A stretch of 64,000 nucleotides of DNA, from the NCBI GenBank assembly GCA_963971285.1, contig OZ020244.1, positions 31,620,001-31,684,000 on the forward strand, given 5' to 3'. The notes beneath the pieces were generated by a model. It saw nothing but the letters and a program-made list of their open reading frames with translations, had not been told where the DNA came from and did not search any database. The first letter of the stretch is position 1. Each line of letters starts with the position of its first letter. This document shows, one piece after another, positions 23,620 to 34,880 of this stretch. The DNA is from Astropecten irregularis. Taxonomy: Eukaryota > Echinodermata > Asteroidea > Paxillosida > Astropectinidae. A program made the position numbers and the translations under genes.

Positions 23620-23977
23620 TTAAAGGACTGGTAGTATCATACTTTGGTAAGACACCAAAACAGAAATGTTCACAGATTTACGTATAACTTACAGGGTATA
23701 TATGAAGATGGTGATGGTAGAAATATACCGTTAAAATGTGTCTGCTTGAAATGCCGTATGTAAACCAGTGACCAAAATTATCTTTGATCTTTTAAAGATA
23801 AAAAATATAAGAGAAAAGATTTAAGAAATACTGTGACCGTTTTTCACTGTTCCGTCAAAAAGCGGGCAACGTATGGGACTGAAATTTTCACAGATGACTG
23901 TTACTGTATCTTCCTTGATATTTTTGCCCATGAATCTGTATTTCTTTGACATAAACCAAAGTATGATATTACCTTAG
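23620..23977 (-). mobile_element. M1 element
   Basis: Flanked by TTAA (left) and a decayed TTAG (right), with ends GGTAGTATCATACTTTGG and CCAAAGTATGATATTACCT. Confidence 0.93.
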
Positions 23978-24818
23978 TAACATTCCAACGAATCCAAATA
24001 GCAAACACTAATGTTGACGTTATAACAGAGTACTTTCAACAAAAATCAAACAAACAATAAGCAATAATTCTTCTCAAATTTTTTCATATAATTTCATCTG
24101 AATAAACAATATCAATACAAAGCGATATAATAATCAATAATTACGTATAATAACTGTACAATATCAACAATAAGTATAATTTGATAAGAATAATGGCGAA
24201 AGTGTATTTGCATTTGGTAAATTAATATTTAGTAGCGGAAATGGAATTCTGATAATGGACCACCCTCCTTGAAAGTGGCATGGCTATAATGTAAAAGTTC
24301 AGAAAATTATAAGGCACGAATATAAATTACTTTCAATTTACAAAATCTTAAACGAATAATTTTTATTTCAATTTATTTTTTAATTTAGAGTGAATTATAT
24401 TACTAATGTGTTGTGAGCTTTGAACATTTATCGCAAATTCCACAAACTTGGTTATCCATATGCCAAAGGAAAGAGCCCAACATAACTCATAAATATTTGT
24501 TGTTTTTTTTTTAACTAAATACAAGTTTGTCATGCAAAGTACATTGGTTTGGGTTCGCGTGCACTCGGGATGAACAAAATGGTGTAAATCATTATCATTG
24601 TATTTTCAAAATAACGTGATTTAATGTAAAATTATTTAAAGGGCTGAAAAATAAAATAATACTGGCAGTTATTATTGCACCTTTCTTTAACATTCTTTAA
24701 TACTTTGCGCTGGAATCCTCCGCATCCGGGGATTTGTGATTACAGTCACGCGACAACCACGTAGGACAATGATGGGCAATGTGTTTTAGAAGTAAACATA
24801 CATGTAGTGCCATAATGT
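23978..24818. other. AT-rich stretch, nothing recognised
   Basis: Very AT-rich, with short runs and no open frame of note. Confidence 0.5.
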
Positions 24819-25013
24819 AAAGGTTAAATCTGTCCCGGCCTCTAAAATGTGACCGCCCGGACACATTTACACGATTTGGGCCATGTAAAGTTAGTTGTCC
24901 GGGAAACTCATTTATAAGGATGTGACCATGAATGCAGTTGTATGGGGAACTTTTATAGCTGGGTTATTCTGTCCCCGGACACATTTAGAAGCCGGGAACC
25001 GATTTAACCTTAA
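24819..25013. mobile_element. TAA-flanked MITE with long inverted ends
   Basis: The left end AGGTTAAATCTGTCCCGGCC continues with TCTAAAATGTG; the right end CACATTTAGAAGCCGGGAAC runs to GATTTAACCT. TAA flanks both ends, which fits a PIF/Harbinger-type 3-bp target (inference). The CCCGGACA word occurs in both arms. Confidence 0.82.
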
Positions 25014-25542
25014 CACCGTCATATCCCGAATGTAAGAGTGATTTAGAGCAAAAAAAGTGCCGCGCCTTGAATTAACTCTATAACCCGGTGTTGTTGATTT
25101 GGCAAGATTGGCAGGTGGATTTTAAACGTCTTTCAACCGGCCACTGTCTCCCTCTGATCACCAAGCTTGGCCGCAGAGGAAAACAAACTGAAATGAGTTT
25201 TAATTAATGGTATTGTCCCATAAACGTTGCAAGCAATGAGCCTCGGGGGCGCCCTCTGCCGTTGCACACATTATGGTTGCACACTTTTTTATAGGGACGA
25301 AGATGGCATGATGAAACCTTGCAGCCGTACCGTACTGAGTTGGTTCCAACTTTGAGAACCTTTATTAGCGACATGCTGTACCTGCCAAGTGCAAAATGCA
25401 TTGAGCTGCTAAGCAGAAAAAAAATCTTACTTTTGAAATTGTTTTGGGGTTGTTATCCCAAACTAACATGGTTTGTATTTCCTTGGACTAAAGATGGTTG
25501 GCTCCCTTCGCATGAAAACGGCTACATTTTGGCATGTAAACC

Positions 25543-25812
25543 AGTGCCCAATTATTTCACTGGAATCCATACATCGCTTACGATTGTTTTGCTTACGTCG
25601 GTAAGCGTATTTCATGGGAGAGTTTTATTTCTCGCTACGCTGAGCAAGGGCTTTCTGCAGAATGCATATGGCAGCGCGTTAGCAGACAAAAACAACAACA
25701 AGATTAGCCTAGAAATTCGCTAACCGAAAGTCTTGCTTACAGATTTCACGCGTAGCATGCAGTGGCTGTAAGCACAAAAATAAACCGTAACGGATTCCAT
25801 GAAATTGAGCCC
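25543..25812. mobile_element. M4 element, inverted orientation
   Basis: GTGCCCAATTATTTCACTGG at the left and ACGGATTCCATGAAATTGAG at the right. The interior GAATTCGC-like and AGGGCTTTCTGCAGAATGC blocks match 10667 in reverse. It lies in the 3' flank of the large minus-strand gene and contains a minus-strand AATAAA near 25624-25629. Confidence 0.85.
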
Positions 25813-26035
25813 TGTTTTTCCGAATGAGAACGGCTTTGGTGCTTAACAAATTCCTGTGCCTTATAAGCGGCTCGATGTTGAATCGGTCCTTGGTCCTTGG
25901 GATGTAGTCTGGTTCCCGGACCCAAAAAGCTCCCGACTATTGTCTGTCAAATATAGGATTTTAATAAGAGTCGTCAGGGAATCTTTCGGCAGGGAACCAG
26001 ACTACTTGGGATGTTCCACAGAGCGAGTGTATACT

Positions 26036-26149
26036 CTACACGCAGATGGCCTCTGAAATGTCCACGCGGCACCGCACCGATCCTCCCATTCGACATATCA
26101 CCGTGGTCTGGGTGTCGTCTGCTACCTCCAAAAGGTTCCCAGTCTTGTC
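26036..26149 (-). CDS. Terminal exon of large minus-strand gene
   Basis: A pyrimidine-rich acceptor (CATTTTCATCTCTGCAG) precedes a phase-0 frame of 37 codons ending in TAG at 26036-26038. Phase 0 matches the donor of the exon at 28265-28368. The peptide starts DKTGNLLEVADDTQTTVICR and ends VDISEAICV. The last three residues, I-C-V, fit a class II PDZ-binding C-terminus (hydrophobic at 0 and -2). Alternating polar and hydrophobic residues suggest beta structure continuing from the previous exon. Family not recognised. Confidence 0.75.
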   Translation of the reverse strand, partial: DKTGNLLEVADDTQTTVICRMGGSVRCRVDISEAICV

Positions 26150-26641
26150 CTGCAGAGATGAAAATGTCAAAGAGATTATCGTTTCATTCTCGTTTGGTTG
26201 TGATTATGGCAGCATTTTCCCTGAGGTGAAAATGCATTTCCTGAGTGTAGTTACGCTGACTAATTTAAAGCGAAATAATATGCACCCGTTTTGAAATAAT
26301 GATTGTGGGCCGGTCTAAAAATGGAGATTAATTTTTGACAGCAGGATAATCTGAAACCTATTTTCTTCTCTGAAAGTTTTCTTTTACAGGAGATGATCTC
26401 ACTCCTTGCAATTTCCCTTTGTTTTTAGTCATTGTTTCATAACTCCTAGGCTATGTCTGGTCGTATGGGGGAAGGATGTGGATGGTATATGGCAGCCGAC
26501 TTGGATTAAGCAGGCAGTATTTGCACATGGTCTCTATGAGATGTAAACTTTGCGGTGGAGTATAATGATCCTTTCTTAGGAGAAGGGGCGGAGAAGAGGG
26601 CGGGGCTTGGCCAACCCAGGAAGTTACCAGTCGCTATTGTG

Positions 26642-26830
26642 TTAAAGGCAGCGTACAGGATTTGCAAGGTCTCCACTAAAAGAATTATTGAGTTTGAGAC
26701 AGAAAATGGACTTGACAGTTCGTGAACAGTGCAAACAGTTACCATAGGAAATCCTGGTTCATCAGATGCTGGGTTTTTCAAGGAAATCAAGATTTAGTGT
26801 CTTTTAAAAAGATCGTTCGTCCGAATGATT
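26642..26830 (-). mobile_element. M2 fragment
   Basis: TTAA at 26642-26645 is followed by AGGCAGCGTACAGGATTTGC, then the reverse complement of 12062-12253 as far as the CGTTCGTCCGAATGA word. The rest of M2 is missing. It lies in the last intron's downstream flank of the large minus-strand gene. Confidence 0.8.
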
Positions 26831-27763
26831 TAGTAGCATTTCGAAAGCGTGGTGTAACCGTGAAGGATTCGGAGGGGCAAGATTATTTCGGCCGTATTTG
26901 TGCTATCCAGATGAACAAAACGTAAAAAGGTACATGAAACAACGCCCGTATAAGGAAGTTTAAGACCTCCACTTTTGTTTAAGTACCAAATTCAGCCAAA
27001 ACGTACATCTTTGCAAATCCTAACCCTCTGGGTACAACTGGCCGGAAGACCCTCATTATTTTGATGACATGAATCGCCTCCCACACAGTCTTCTTAATAT
27101 TTAGCCCCTCCCCCTTTCCTTGTGGTCCAATCAACAGAAGAGGCGGTAGGATATACTGGAGGGTGCACCCAAGAAAATAGTCCCCAAAATCCGTCCGCCG
27201 AGCTCATTAAAGTTAAGCACTCCGATATATTATAAAATGAGAGAGTTCTGAGAGCCATGAAGTTGAGGGATTGAAGAAATAGGGCACTGGACCTCCTGCC
27301 TGGACTCTGGGCTTCCATATGTGATCATTTGATGCAATTGATGCAATTCGGTGAGAAAGATGGTCTCAGCTGCTTTTCAGAGGGATGTTTTTTTTTTAGA
27401 ATGGCTTCTTTGACTGGAGTGAACCATGCTTTGTTTTATGGGTGGTCAGCTAAGAATGAGTATATCTCAAAAAATCAATGGTCAACCCACCATAAAATGA
27501 AAAGAAAATGAAAGGTGACATGTTCATCATCATTTTTCTGTGCAACCTGAACACCTGTGAGAGTTCTGTGTATTTTAAAATGATTTTTGAAGTATAAGGA
27601 ATTATCACTGTTGTCTATGGGAGTTTATTTACTCGGATGCAACCTGGAGAAGTGGTTATTTATTCTTCCATGATCTATATATCTGCTTGATGATGCAGTG
27701 ACTAATTTGCCCCATTAATGAGAGCTGACTTCACCTCAATCGTTCAACTTTACGAAACAAATC

Positions 27764-27958
27764 TTGAGGCTATAGGCTTGGAATCTATTTTGCTATACCG
27801 CCATTTTGTGTCCTAAATGAAAATAAAGGGTTTGAGATACATGGCGAAGCTGGAGCCTTTCTTCGGCTTCGTCGTGTGGCCCAATCCCTTCGTTTTGTTT
27901 TTGCGGTTCTCAAAATAATGGCAGTCGGGCCAGTAGCGATATAAGTAGCCTCAAGTTT
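27764..27958. mobile_element. M8 element in an intron
   Basis: CTTGAGGCTATAGGCTTGGA on the left and a decayed TAGCCTCAAG on the right. The interior has TTTTGTGTCCTAAATGAAA and CAATCCCTTCGTTTTG. It accounts for the 3' part of a 212-codon minus-strand open frame, which is therefore not one exon. Confidence 0.82.
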
Positions 27959-28264
27959 TGTTTCGTAAAGGTCCTTAAAGAAAATTATAATTCTATTTTT
28001 TCTTTTCAATTTCTTTCTTTTTACAAAATTTGGTTGGCCACGTTGTGCCCACTCCTTCAACAAAGCCCGGCCTAGTCGGTATGTACCCCAGAATAAGCTT
28101 TTTCCCTTGGGCAAAACTTCCATCGTTTTTATTCCTTTCGTGGAGTCACCGTTTTGTTCGGAAATACCCTTCCTCCGACGATGAAAGAGCAACTGACAAC
28201 CGTGACAAACTGAAAAAAAAAAGTTAGGGCAGAGGTGGATGGTGATGATGCACCCGTTACTCAC

Positions 28265-28368
28265 CGAGATGAGAATACTACTGTCATAGCCATCAGACGA
28301 GAGCTTACACCATAATCGCAACCCGCTGTCCAAACATTTCAGCAGATTATAGGCTCTGTCGTTATCGA
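28265..28368 (-). CDS. Internal exon of large minus-strand gene
   Basis: The acceptor is near ideal (CTCCTCCATCCCCCGTGCAG) and the donor is TCTCG|GTGAGT. The 104-bp exon has two bases finishing a codon and then 34 codons. That needs a phase-1 donor upstream, and the large exon's donor at 29374 is phase 1. It ends in phase 0, as the terminal exon requires. The peptide begins DNDRAYNLLKCLDSGLRLWC and ends SSDGYDSSILIS. It looks like the helix and strands of a small folded domain after a long disordered region. I do not recognise the domain. Confidence 0.78.
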
Positions 28369-28617
28369 CTGCACGGGGGATGGAGGAGATGGAACAAAAA
28401 CAGAAATCTCTTTCACCTGACAAATATTATGTGAGCAACTGTTTCACCTTTTGCTAAGACACTTGGTTGAGGGCCCTTGGGTTTTGGTCTATGACACAGT
28501 AAGCCGAGGGGTCAGCATCTTTTGACATGTATTACTGGTCAGTGCGTGATTTATTATAAACAAATCTATCAAAATTACTAAGCCAAGAACTTTTATAAGA
28601 GTTGATGATGATAATGA

Positions 28618-28973
28618 TTAAAGGTAACTTCATACTTCGATTTTTGTTCAAGAAATGCAGATTCACTGGCAAAAATATCACGAAAGATACAGTCATTTGT
28701 AAAAATTTCCAGTCCCATATGGTGCTCACTTTTTGAGAAAACAGTGAAAAACGCTCATGTATTCACAGGAGTTTTGATCTTCCTGCATGAGATTCAAACT
28801 GTTTTTGGTCTTTGATTTTACTCTTTTTGTATAAGTATGCAACATTTCAGGCAGAACAATTTAACGATATGTTTCTTTACCATCACCATCTGTATACCCT
28901 GTAAGTTATATAGGTAAATCTGTGACGAATTCTGTTTTGGTATGCGCGACCAAAAATATAATGTTACCTTTAA
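28618..28973 (+). mobile_element. M1 element in an intron
   Basis: TTAA flanks at 28618-28621 and 28970-28973, with ends AGGTAACTTCATACTTCG and CCAAAAATATAATGTTACCT. It lies between two exons of the large minus-strand gene. Confidence 0.9.
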
Positions 28974-29373
28974 CAAAAAATGACTCATTTTGCCTTCATA
29001 ATATATGAACCACTTCTGAATTATGATTATTTTCAACAACATGTGGACACATTTAATTTGTGGAAGGTACATAAAATAAACCATGTTATTTTTGTTTTAA
29101 TTGTTGAATTTTAATTTCAATTTTCATTGATTCATTTTTTATTCGTACTTCATGTCAAATTCATCTTGTCTGAGAAATTCTGGAACAAATGGGGAAAAAT
29201 ATAAACAACCATAGGTAGTTTTTGTTGGGAAAGTTAAGCTTGCGTGTATGAATCGCGACTGTGTTGAAACAGAAAGCAGGCTTTGTGTCATAATAATTTT
29301 GATGATAGCCATTTCTGGCGTTTAAAGGAAGTGCTTGGTACCGGCAATTTTGTCATCGAGAATGCCAACTCAC

Positions 29374-30417
29374 CAATGCTGTCCCTCATCGATACTGCCC
29401 TGCGATGACAGGGAGTGAAGTTTGTCTGTCGATCAATCATGTGGCTCGCAGCTACCGACTTGGTCCGTCGGTGCCCCCAGATCGAGGTCTCCTCCGCCAT
29501 CTGCTGTTGCCTGTTCCTCTCGTTCTCCCGCTGGACGAGCTCCTGCGCCGTCTTCAGCCAGGTCTTCTCGGCCGGCTTTGGAGGGCGGGAGGCAGGTCGC
29601 TTCGGTACGGTGGGCGGGCTGGAAGCCGGACTCGCCCGGTTGGTGGCGACGACTCCGTCGTTTGTCTGCTTGTAAGATCGGCTCCGGTTCGCCAGACTGC
29701 GCTTCCGTCGCTTGCTGGAACCGAACACAGCATTGGCCGGGATGGTGATACCGTTACCGTTCTCGTTCGTGTGCTGGGAACCGGGAACCGGAATGATGGT
29801 GCTCGGTTCTTGAACGTTGGAAACCCTTACCGATACGCCGTCTTCTAACTTTGGTTCCACGGGATCGGTGATCAGTTCCTGCCCCTTGCTGTCGCCCAGT
29901 TTCCAGGAGATGGCGTTTTCGCAAGTTTCCTCGGTCAGGACGGTTAATCTCGCCACATCTCCAACCATCACCGTCTCCGGACCGACATCGGACTCCGGCG
30001 AATCTTTGACCTCGGCCACCCGCACTTCGGCGCTGTCCTCGGTATGTAAAGGTCTGATGACGCTGGTGATCTCATTCAAGCTCTTGCTGGAGTGAAAGAG
30101 GATCTCGTTGGAGCGGTACTTCAGCCGATGTAGCGTCGACTCGTCGTCGGCCACCAGAGTCTCCGCACTGGAAAAAGTCGTTTCGCTGATTCGAGACGAT
30201 CTTGCCTCCGAGCGTTCGGCGTCTGTGGTGGACGTCATGGAGAACATGTCGCAGTTATAACCGGGTCCCAAGATGGGGTGGGCGTTCGAACTGTAGTCCA
30301 TTTTCTCGGGGTACGACTCCGAGAGTTTTTGTAGTTGCTTGAGCGTGATGGAGTTGGCATCCTCATCGAATACGCTACGCGGGCGAGACGAAGCAGAGAC
30401 ATCATCTTCAGACGAAC
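29374..30417 (-). CDS. Large exon, disordered proline-rich protein
   Basis: The acceptor has a T-run and TAG just before 30417. The donor ATTG|GTGAGT at 29374 is phase 1 and fits the next exon. Between them are 347 open codons in DNA clearly richer in GC and CpG than its surroundings. The frame stays open for about 86 bp past the donor and a stop follows, but the donor and phase match make splicing more likely. The protein is mostly disordered: an acidic and serine-rich N-part, a basic KRRKR cluster at about residues 235-239 of the exon, a proline-rich block (PTVPKRPASRPPKP, about 268-281) with a PxxPx+ SH3-ligand pattern, a charged/glutamine helix (QRENERNRQQQ), and two basophilic kinase-type sites (HRRTKS, HRRAVS). 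An adaptor or scaffold role is plausible from this make-up but is inference; I do not recognise the family. Confidence 0.8.
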
Positions 30418-30495
30418 CTAAAAAAAAAAAGAATCATAAAGCAAAGAGCAAAATGATCAAACTGAATCTTACAAATAGTTGATCTTATCATTATT

Positions 30496-30812
30496 TTAAA
30501 GGTAATAGCATACTTTCTTTTTTGTCAAAGAAATACAGATTCACGGGCAAAAATATCAAAGAAGATACAGTAGTAGTCATCTGTGAAAATTTCAGTCCCA
30601 TACGGTGCCCACTTTTTGAGAAAACAGTGAAAAACGGCCACAGTATTTCAAAAAGATTTTCGGTCGTTGTTTGACTAATAAATACACCATTTCACTCGGA
30701 AAAAATTGAACGGTATGTTTCTACCACCACCATCTTCATACCCTGTAAATTATACGTAAATCTGTGAACATTTCTGTTTTGGTTTCTTACTAAAGTATGA
30801 TATTACCTTTAA
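30496..30812 (+). mobile_element. M1 element close to a 3' splice site
   Basis: TTAA flanks both sides, with ends AGGTAATAGCATACTTTC and TAAAGTATGATATTACCT. The left border is only about 80 bp upstream (in gene orientation) of the large exon's acceptor, in the region where branch point and pyrimidine tract lie. The T-run at the acceptor itself is outside the element. Confidence 0.92.
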
Positions 30813-32218
30813 ACCGAATCTTAGAAATAGTTTATCATATCATTGCTTTATTTATCGAGGCCTGTGTGAGGGTCGAGAGGTATTTATTGTATTGTATTGA
30901 TTTATCATTATGATTCCCTGGTCATTGGTCAAGGGCAGAATTCCTTCGGCGAAACCAAAGTATTCATTCCGATGCGGCCCATCCATACACCGATCCCTCG
31001 TCTATGTTTTTGTTTCACATCTTCACAACCATGACCTTGCGATCGACATTTTGCTTAAATTGACAAGAAAAAACGACCCTGTTTTAGGAAATAGGCAATA
31101 TCTGGTGTATATAGTTTTCTAAACGCATGGAGCCCGCCCCCACACCTTCAAAGAAGCTAAGAGGTGCATAAACGGTCGTAAGAAATCGAAATCAGAAATA
31201 CATGTACTTCACAACAATTTTGCTAATCAAACTCCGTTCTATTCTGATTCCCTTGGAATTGTGCTCAGAATTAAGAGGGCATGCCGTTCTGATCTGGGAC
31301 CAATTTCAAAGAGCTGCCTCAAAGCACAAAATTTGCTTAATTATGAAAAATCTTCCCTGATGACTTGTAATATTTACTGACTTTGACTTGTATTTTGGTC
31401 ATTGCTTGCTGAGCATAACATTCACAAGGAGTTTTGGCTGCCATACTGATTTAACTTACCAAGGTTTTTGGTGCTTAAGCAAATTTTGGTGCTTAAGCAG
31501 CTCTATGAAATTGGCCCCTGAGCAGGGTATTACCAGGGGCTGCCATTCGCTCACATGACTTGACATTGTGTTATGCCAAAACTTTCTTAAACAGAAACAT
31601 TAGCATGTATGATCATCACGGCAGAAGGCAGAGACCTACATCGTGTTCCAGGGGCACTCCACTAGATGTTAACCTGGTAAATGACCCATTGGGTCGGGTC
31701 CCTCGATCTATTTGAGCTACAAAATCGTATACAACATCTCAGCCAGCTTGTGTCTAACGAGCATATGCTATAAAGGTGACATGTTCGATAAAGATAAGTT
31801 TGACTGAACAGCTGTTTGACAAGCATGTGACAGTTGATGGACATTTTGAGCCGATGTTGGACTTGACTTCTTAAGTCATCGTGCTGACTGCGTCATGTCC
31901 AAGAGCTGTTACGCGTACCTAGATTCGCATGAAATGAGCCCAGGGTATACATTGCCAAGAGTACAATGGTTTCCCAATGGTTCATTATTACTAACTCGGT
32001 ATGCTGAATCACAATATTTTTTCCTGACAGACTTTTGCCAACGTTTTGGTTTCCATGATCATGAAAGAGCTATCAGTCAAGATGGCATTGTGTGTCATAC
32101 ATGGCAGAGCGACTTACCCTGGATGTAGTCTGTTGCTCAGTCATTGAGGAGAGGTACACCTCTAGTGGAAAATGTACCTCGTCCAAAAGATTTTACAGAA
32201 ATACATGCATCTTGATCT
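30813..32218. other. Intron or spacer with one M3 copy
   Basis: An M3 copy at 31296-31520 has ends GGGACCAATTTCAAAGAGC and CTCTATGAAATTGGCCCC, here with CTTAAGCAAATTTTGG words. Elsewhere I see no exon with good splice sites on either strand. Confidence 0.6.
31296..31520. mobile_element. M3 element
   Basis: Inverted ends as in other M3 copies. This copy and 55627 use GCTTAAGCA where other copies have GCTTAGCA, so they form a subfamily. Confidence 0.88.
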
Positions 32219-32510
32219 GTTCCCAATTTCACGGAATCCGTTAAGTTTTATCTATGTGCTTAAGGGCACTGCTTGTTCATGGAATCCGTAAGCAACACTT
32301 TCGGCGCTCAAATTGGTTAGCGAAGAATTTCTAGGTTAAATTATTTCTTTCTGGTAACGCACTGCATGTCGTACATTCTGCAAAAAGTCTTGCTCGCCGA
32401 GTACCAATAAGGAAACTCTCCAGAGTGAAATACGCTAACTGAAAGCAAAGCAAGGCTACCGTAAGCGAAGAATTGTTGCTTACGGTAACAGATTCCATGA
32501 TATTGGGCCC
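32219..32510. mobile_element. M4 element
   Basis: TCCCAATTTCACGGAATCCG at the left and GATTCCATGATATTGGGCCC at the right, with GGTTAGCGAAGAATTTCTAG inside. Confidence 0.9.
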
Positions 32511-33063
32511 TGTTCTCAACTTCTAAATGACGCAGAAGTCTTTGAAACGAGCGGGATTGTCTAAAGATATTCTGCACATGCTGGCCTCTTGTGGCCAGTG
32601 CACAAAGTCCCATAAGCAGAAACAATTTGCTTGCCATGAAAAGTTATAAATAGGTCTAGAGAGCAAAACTTCTTCAGATGCTCATTTTCTCTGTCTTGCA
32701 TTACCATTGTTTGATGAGCATAGTACGTGCAAGGGGTTTGGTCTGATGATCAAACTGATAGTGCTTTGCTTCAGCAGCAAGCCTTTTTCTTGCGCTCAAG
32801 GCAGCTCTTTAAAATTAGCTCCAGATGACGACTATAAAATTGATCAACGACCTATCATCTGAGATCCCTGGGCAATACGGTGACAGTCAAGGTAACGTAT
32901 GGCCGCCAGGACCATGAATCATACCTAGCGAAGTGAACTTGCTCACCCGGGCCGTTTCTACACACCGCCCTGCCCGTACCACCTACCTCGGCGGCCATGC
33001 CAATTGGTTTCGCACACCGTGGGATCAGGCACGGTCCTTGTCGGAAAGTACAGGGTATACAGA

Positions 33064-34402
33064 ACAGGCGCGGATCCAGGATTTTTCAAGACGGGGGGGC
33101 ACACTCAAAGTGGAACATCTGAATGTCAATCTTTCCTACCTACATGGTACATGGACGAAGATCCAATGTAGGCCTATACATACATGTATTGTATTGTCAC
33201 AAAATTTCATTGGTATCCTATCGGGCGAAGTTTGACGATATATCCTTTGAAGCATTAATAACTGTCATGACATAATATTTGTTACGCGTGTCATACTGGG
33301 GAGCAGTGGCGTACACAGGATTTTTCCAAGGGTGTGTTTATAAAAAAAAAACCTTGCGAAGCCACGGCGTGGGGTGCGGGGCCCGCTTAAGGGCCCCGGA
33401 AATTTTTTGGATATTAGATGTTCTCTGATGAATTCTAGAGTATTTCCGGGCCCTTTTTGATAGCTTTTTGCCATGGAAATAGGATGGAATTTTTTCGTTT
33501 TATTTTTAATTTAGGATTTTAGAGACAAAGGATTTTTATATTTTGGGATGGCAAATTTGTTTTCATACAGTTTTCAGTTTGACGAAGGATCAAAAGGAAA
33601 TAATCATTCAGCCACAAAATTCCTTTTAACAATATTAAGAAATATGAAATATGATTATTACCCATTTGCACCCGTTTTGAGGAAACACGGCCAATTATTT
33701 TGTACCAGTTATCTGGCGGCCGATACAAAAAACATTCACACCCCAGGAAAAGAAATGTTTTTATACGCAACCGCGAAACTTTATAATATTCACACCCGTC
33801 AAAAAATGTCAAATAAATATATTCATCTGGCACTAATGGGCTTCCGTACAAAGCTGTGTAGTCGACATTTTGAAAATGTTTCATTTCTAATAATTCAAAT
33901 GAATTGCTTTTCAATAAACATGGAATTTCAACAAAAATCTAAAGGAAATCCAAACAGAACGAAGTCTCGGACTTCCTTTCAAAAGTAAGAACAGTGTCCA
34001 TTTATTTAGTGGAGTAGCGTTACCATGGACTAGAGGAAGGAAATACAAGTAATGTTTGGATCACTGCTTATAAAGTGATCGACAAGATTAGGAGGATCGG
34101 ACTGTGCCGCCCATCCGTACCGTACTCTGCTTCGTGGCCACGTCAGCTGTGTACAGTGCAAAGGAGTTTTTGTTACCGTGCGCACTAGTAAAAAGGCGAG
34201 CCGAGACATTTGCCTGTTGTCAGTTTTTCTTTGTGTGGCCGATAGAATGAACTGAAGAATAATGATTTTCTGCTCCTCTTCCTTCTTTCTCCTTTTATTT
34301 TTTATTTCGTCAAATTTTACCGGGGGCACAATTTTTTTCACCTCGTCAAATTTGACCGGGGGGCACGTGCCCCCGCGGCCCACCCCTGGATCCGCGCGTG
34401 CA
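33064..34402. mobile_element. Composite element with GCGCGGATCCAGG ends
   Basis: The left end CAGGCGCGGATCCAGGATTT and the right end CACCCCTGGATCCGCGCGTG are inverted, and CAGAA flanks both sides, a possible 5-bp target duplication. A second element-like start (GCAGTGGCGTACACAGGATT) at 33303 suggests nesting. The middle (33520-33990) is open on both strands, but neither product resembles a transposase I know. The autonomous parent, if any, is not in the window. Confidence 0.6.
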
Positions 34403-34771
34403 GAAATAATGTTAACGGGACACGGGAGAAAATAATTAACGAGAGAAGGCCAAGGAAATGATGAATCCGAGTTGAATATAGTTTTACAGGGTGTGATGAA
34501 TGAAAGGTGGTGTCCAGCTAACTTCTGCAGCCGTGCGCTCTGGGCGTTCGTTCAACTCCGACATTAGGCTTATTATTTTTGCTAGCTGCTCGATTTTGTG
34601 ACAACGGAGGTTGAACTTCCAAATGAATCGGACATTTTCAGTCAGGGAGATGAATGCCACGCGCAGTGACATCCGCCAACGCGATTTATGAGAATATCAG
34701 GGGCCAAATACTGGTCAGGGTTGTAACCGACCGTCATGGCCTACGTGGTTGTAGGAGCTTCTTAAATCACA

Positions 34772-34880
34772 CGGGCTCTGGGCGTTCCGGGCGGCTCCGG
34801 GCGGCTCCGGGCGGCTACGGGCGGCTCCGGGCGGCTCTGGGCGGCTCTGGGCGGCTCTGGGCGCTCCGGGCTCCTCACTC
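34772..34880 (+). repeat. GC-rich 10-bp minisatellite, G4-prone
   Basis: The unit CGGGCGGCTC is repeated about nine times, with T or A variants at one position. Regular GGG runs spaced seven bases apart fit a G-quadruplex pattern on the plus strand. Confidence 0.88.

Noticed and set aside
27785..28423. 212-codon minus-strand open frame
   Set aside because: It is a real 104-bp exon (28265-28368) with strong splice sites plus intron and an M8 element read through by chance.
29288..29373. Continuation of the large exon to a TGA at 29288
   Set aside because: The GTGAGT donor at 29373 has the right phase for the next exon, so this tail is more likely intron. It remains possible as an alternative end.
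29405..30095. Plus-strand open frames (86-147 codons)
   Set aside because: They are antisense shadows of the large minus-strand exon.
33519..33988. Opposed open frames of 131 and 146 codons
   Set aside because: They lie inside a repeat element. Both strands are open and neither resembles a known transposase.
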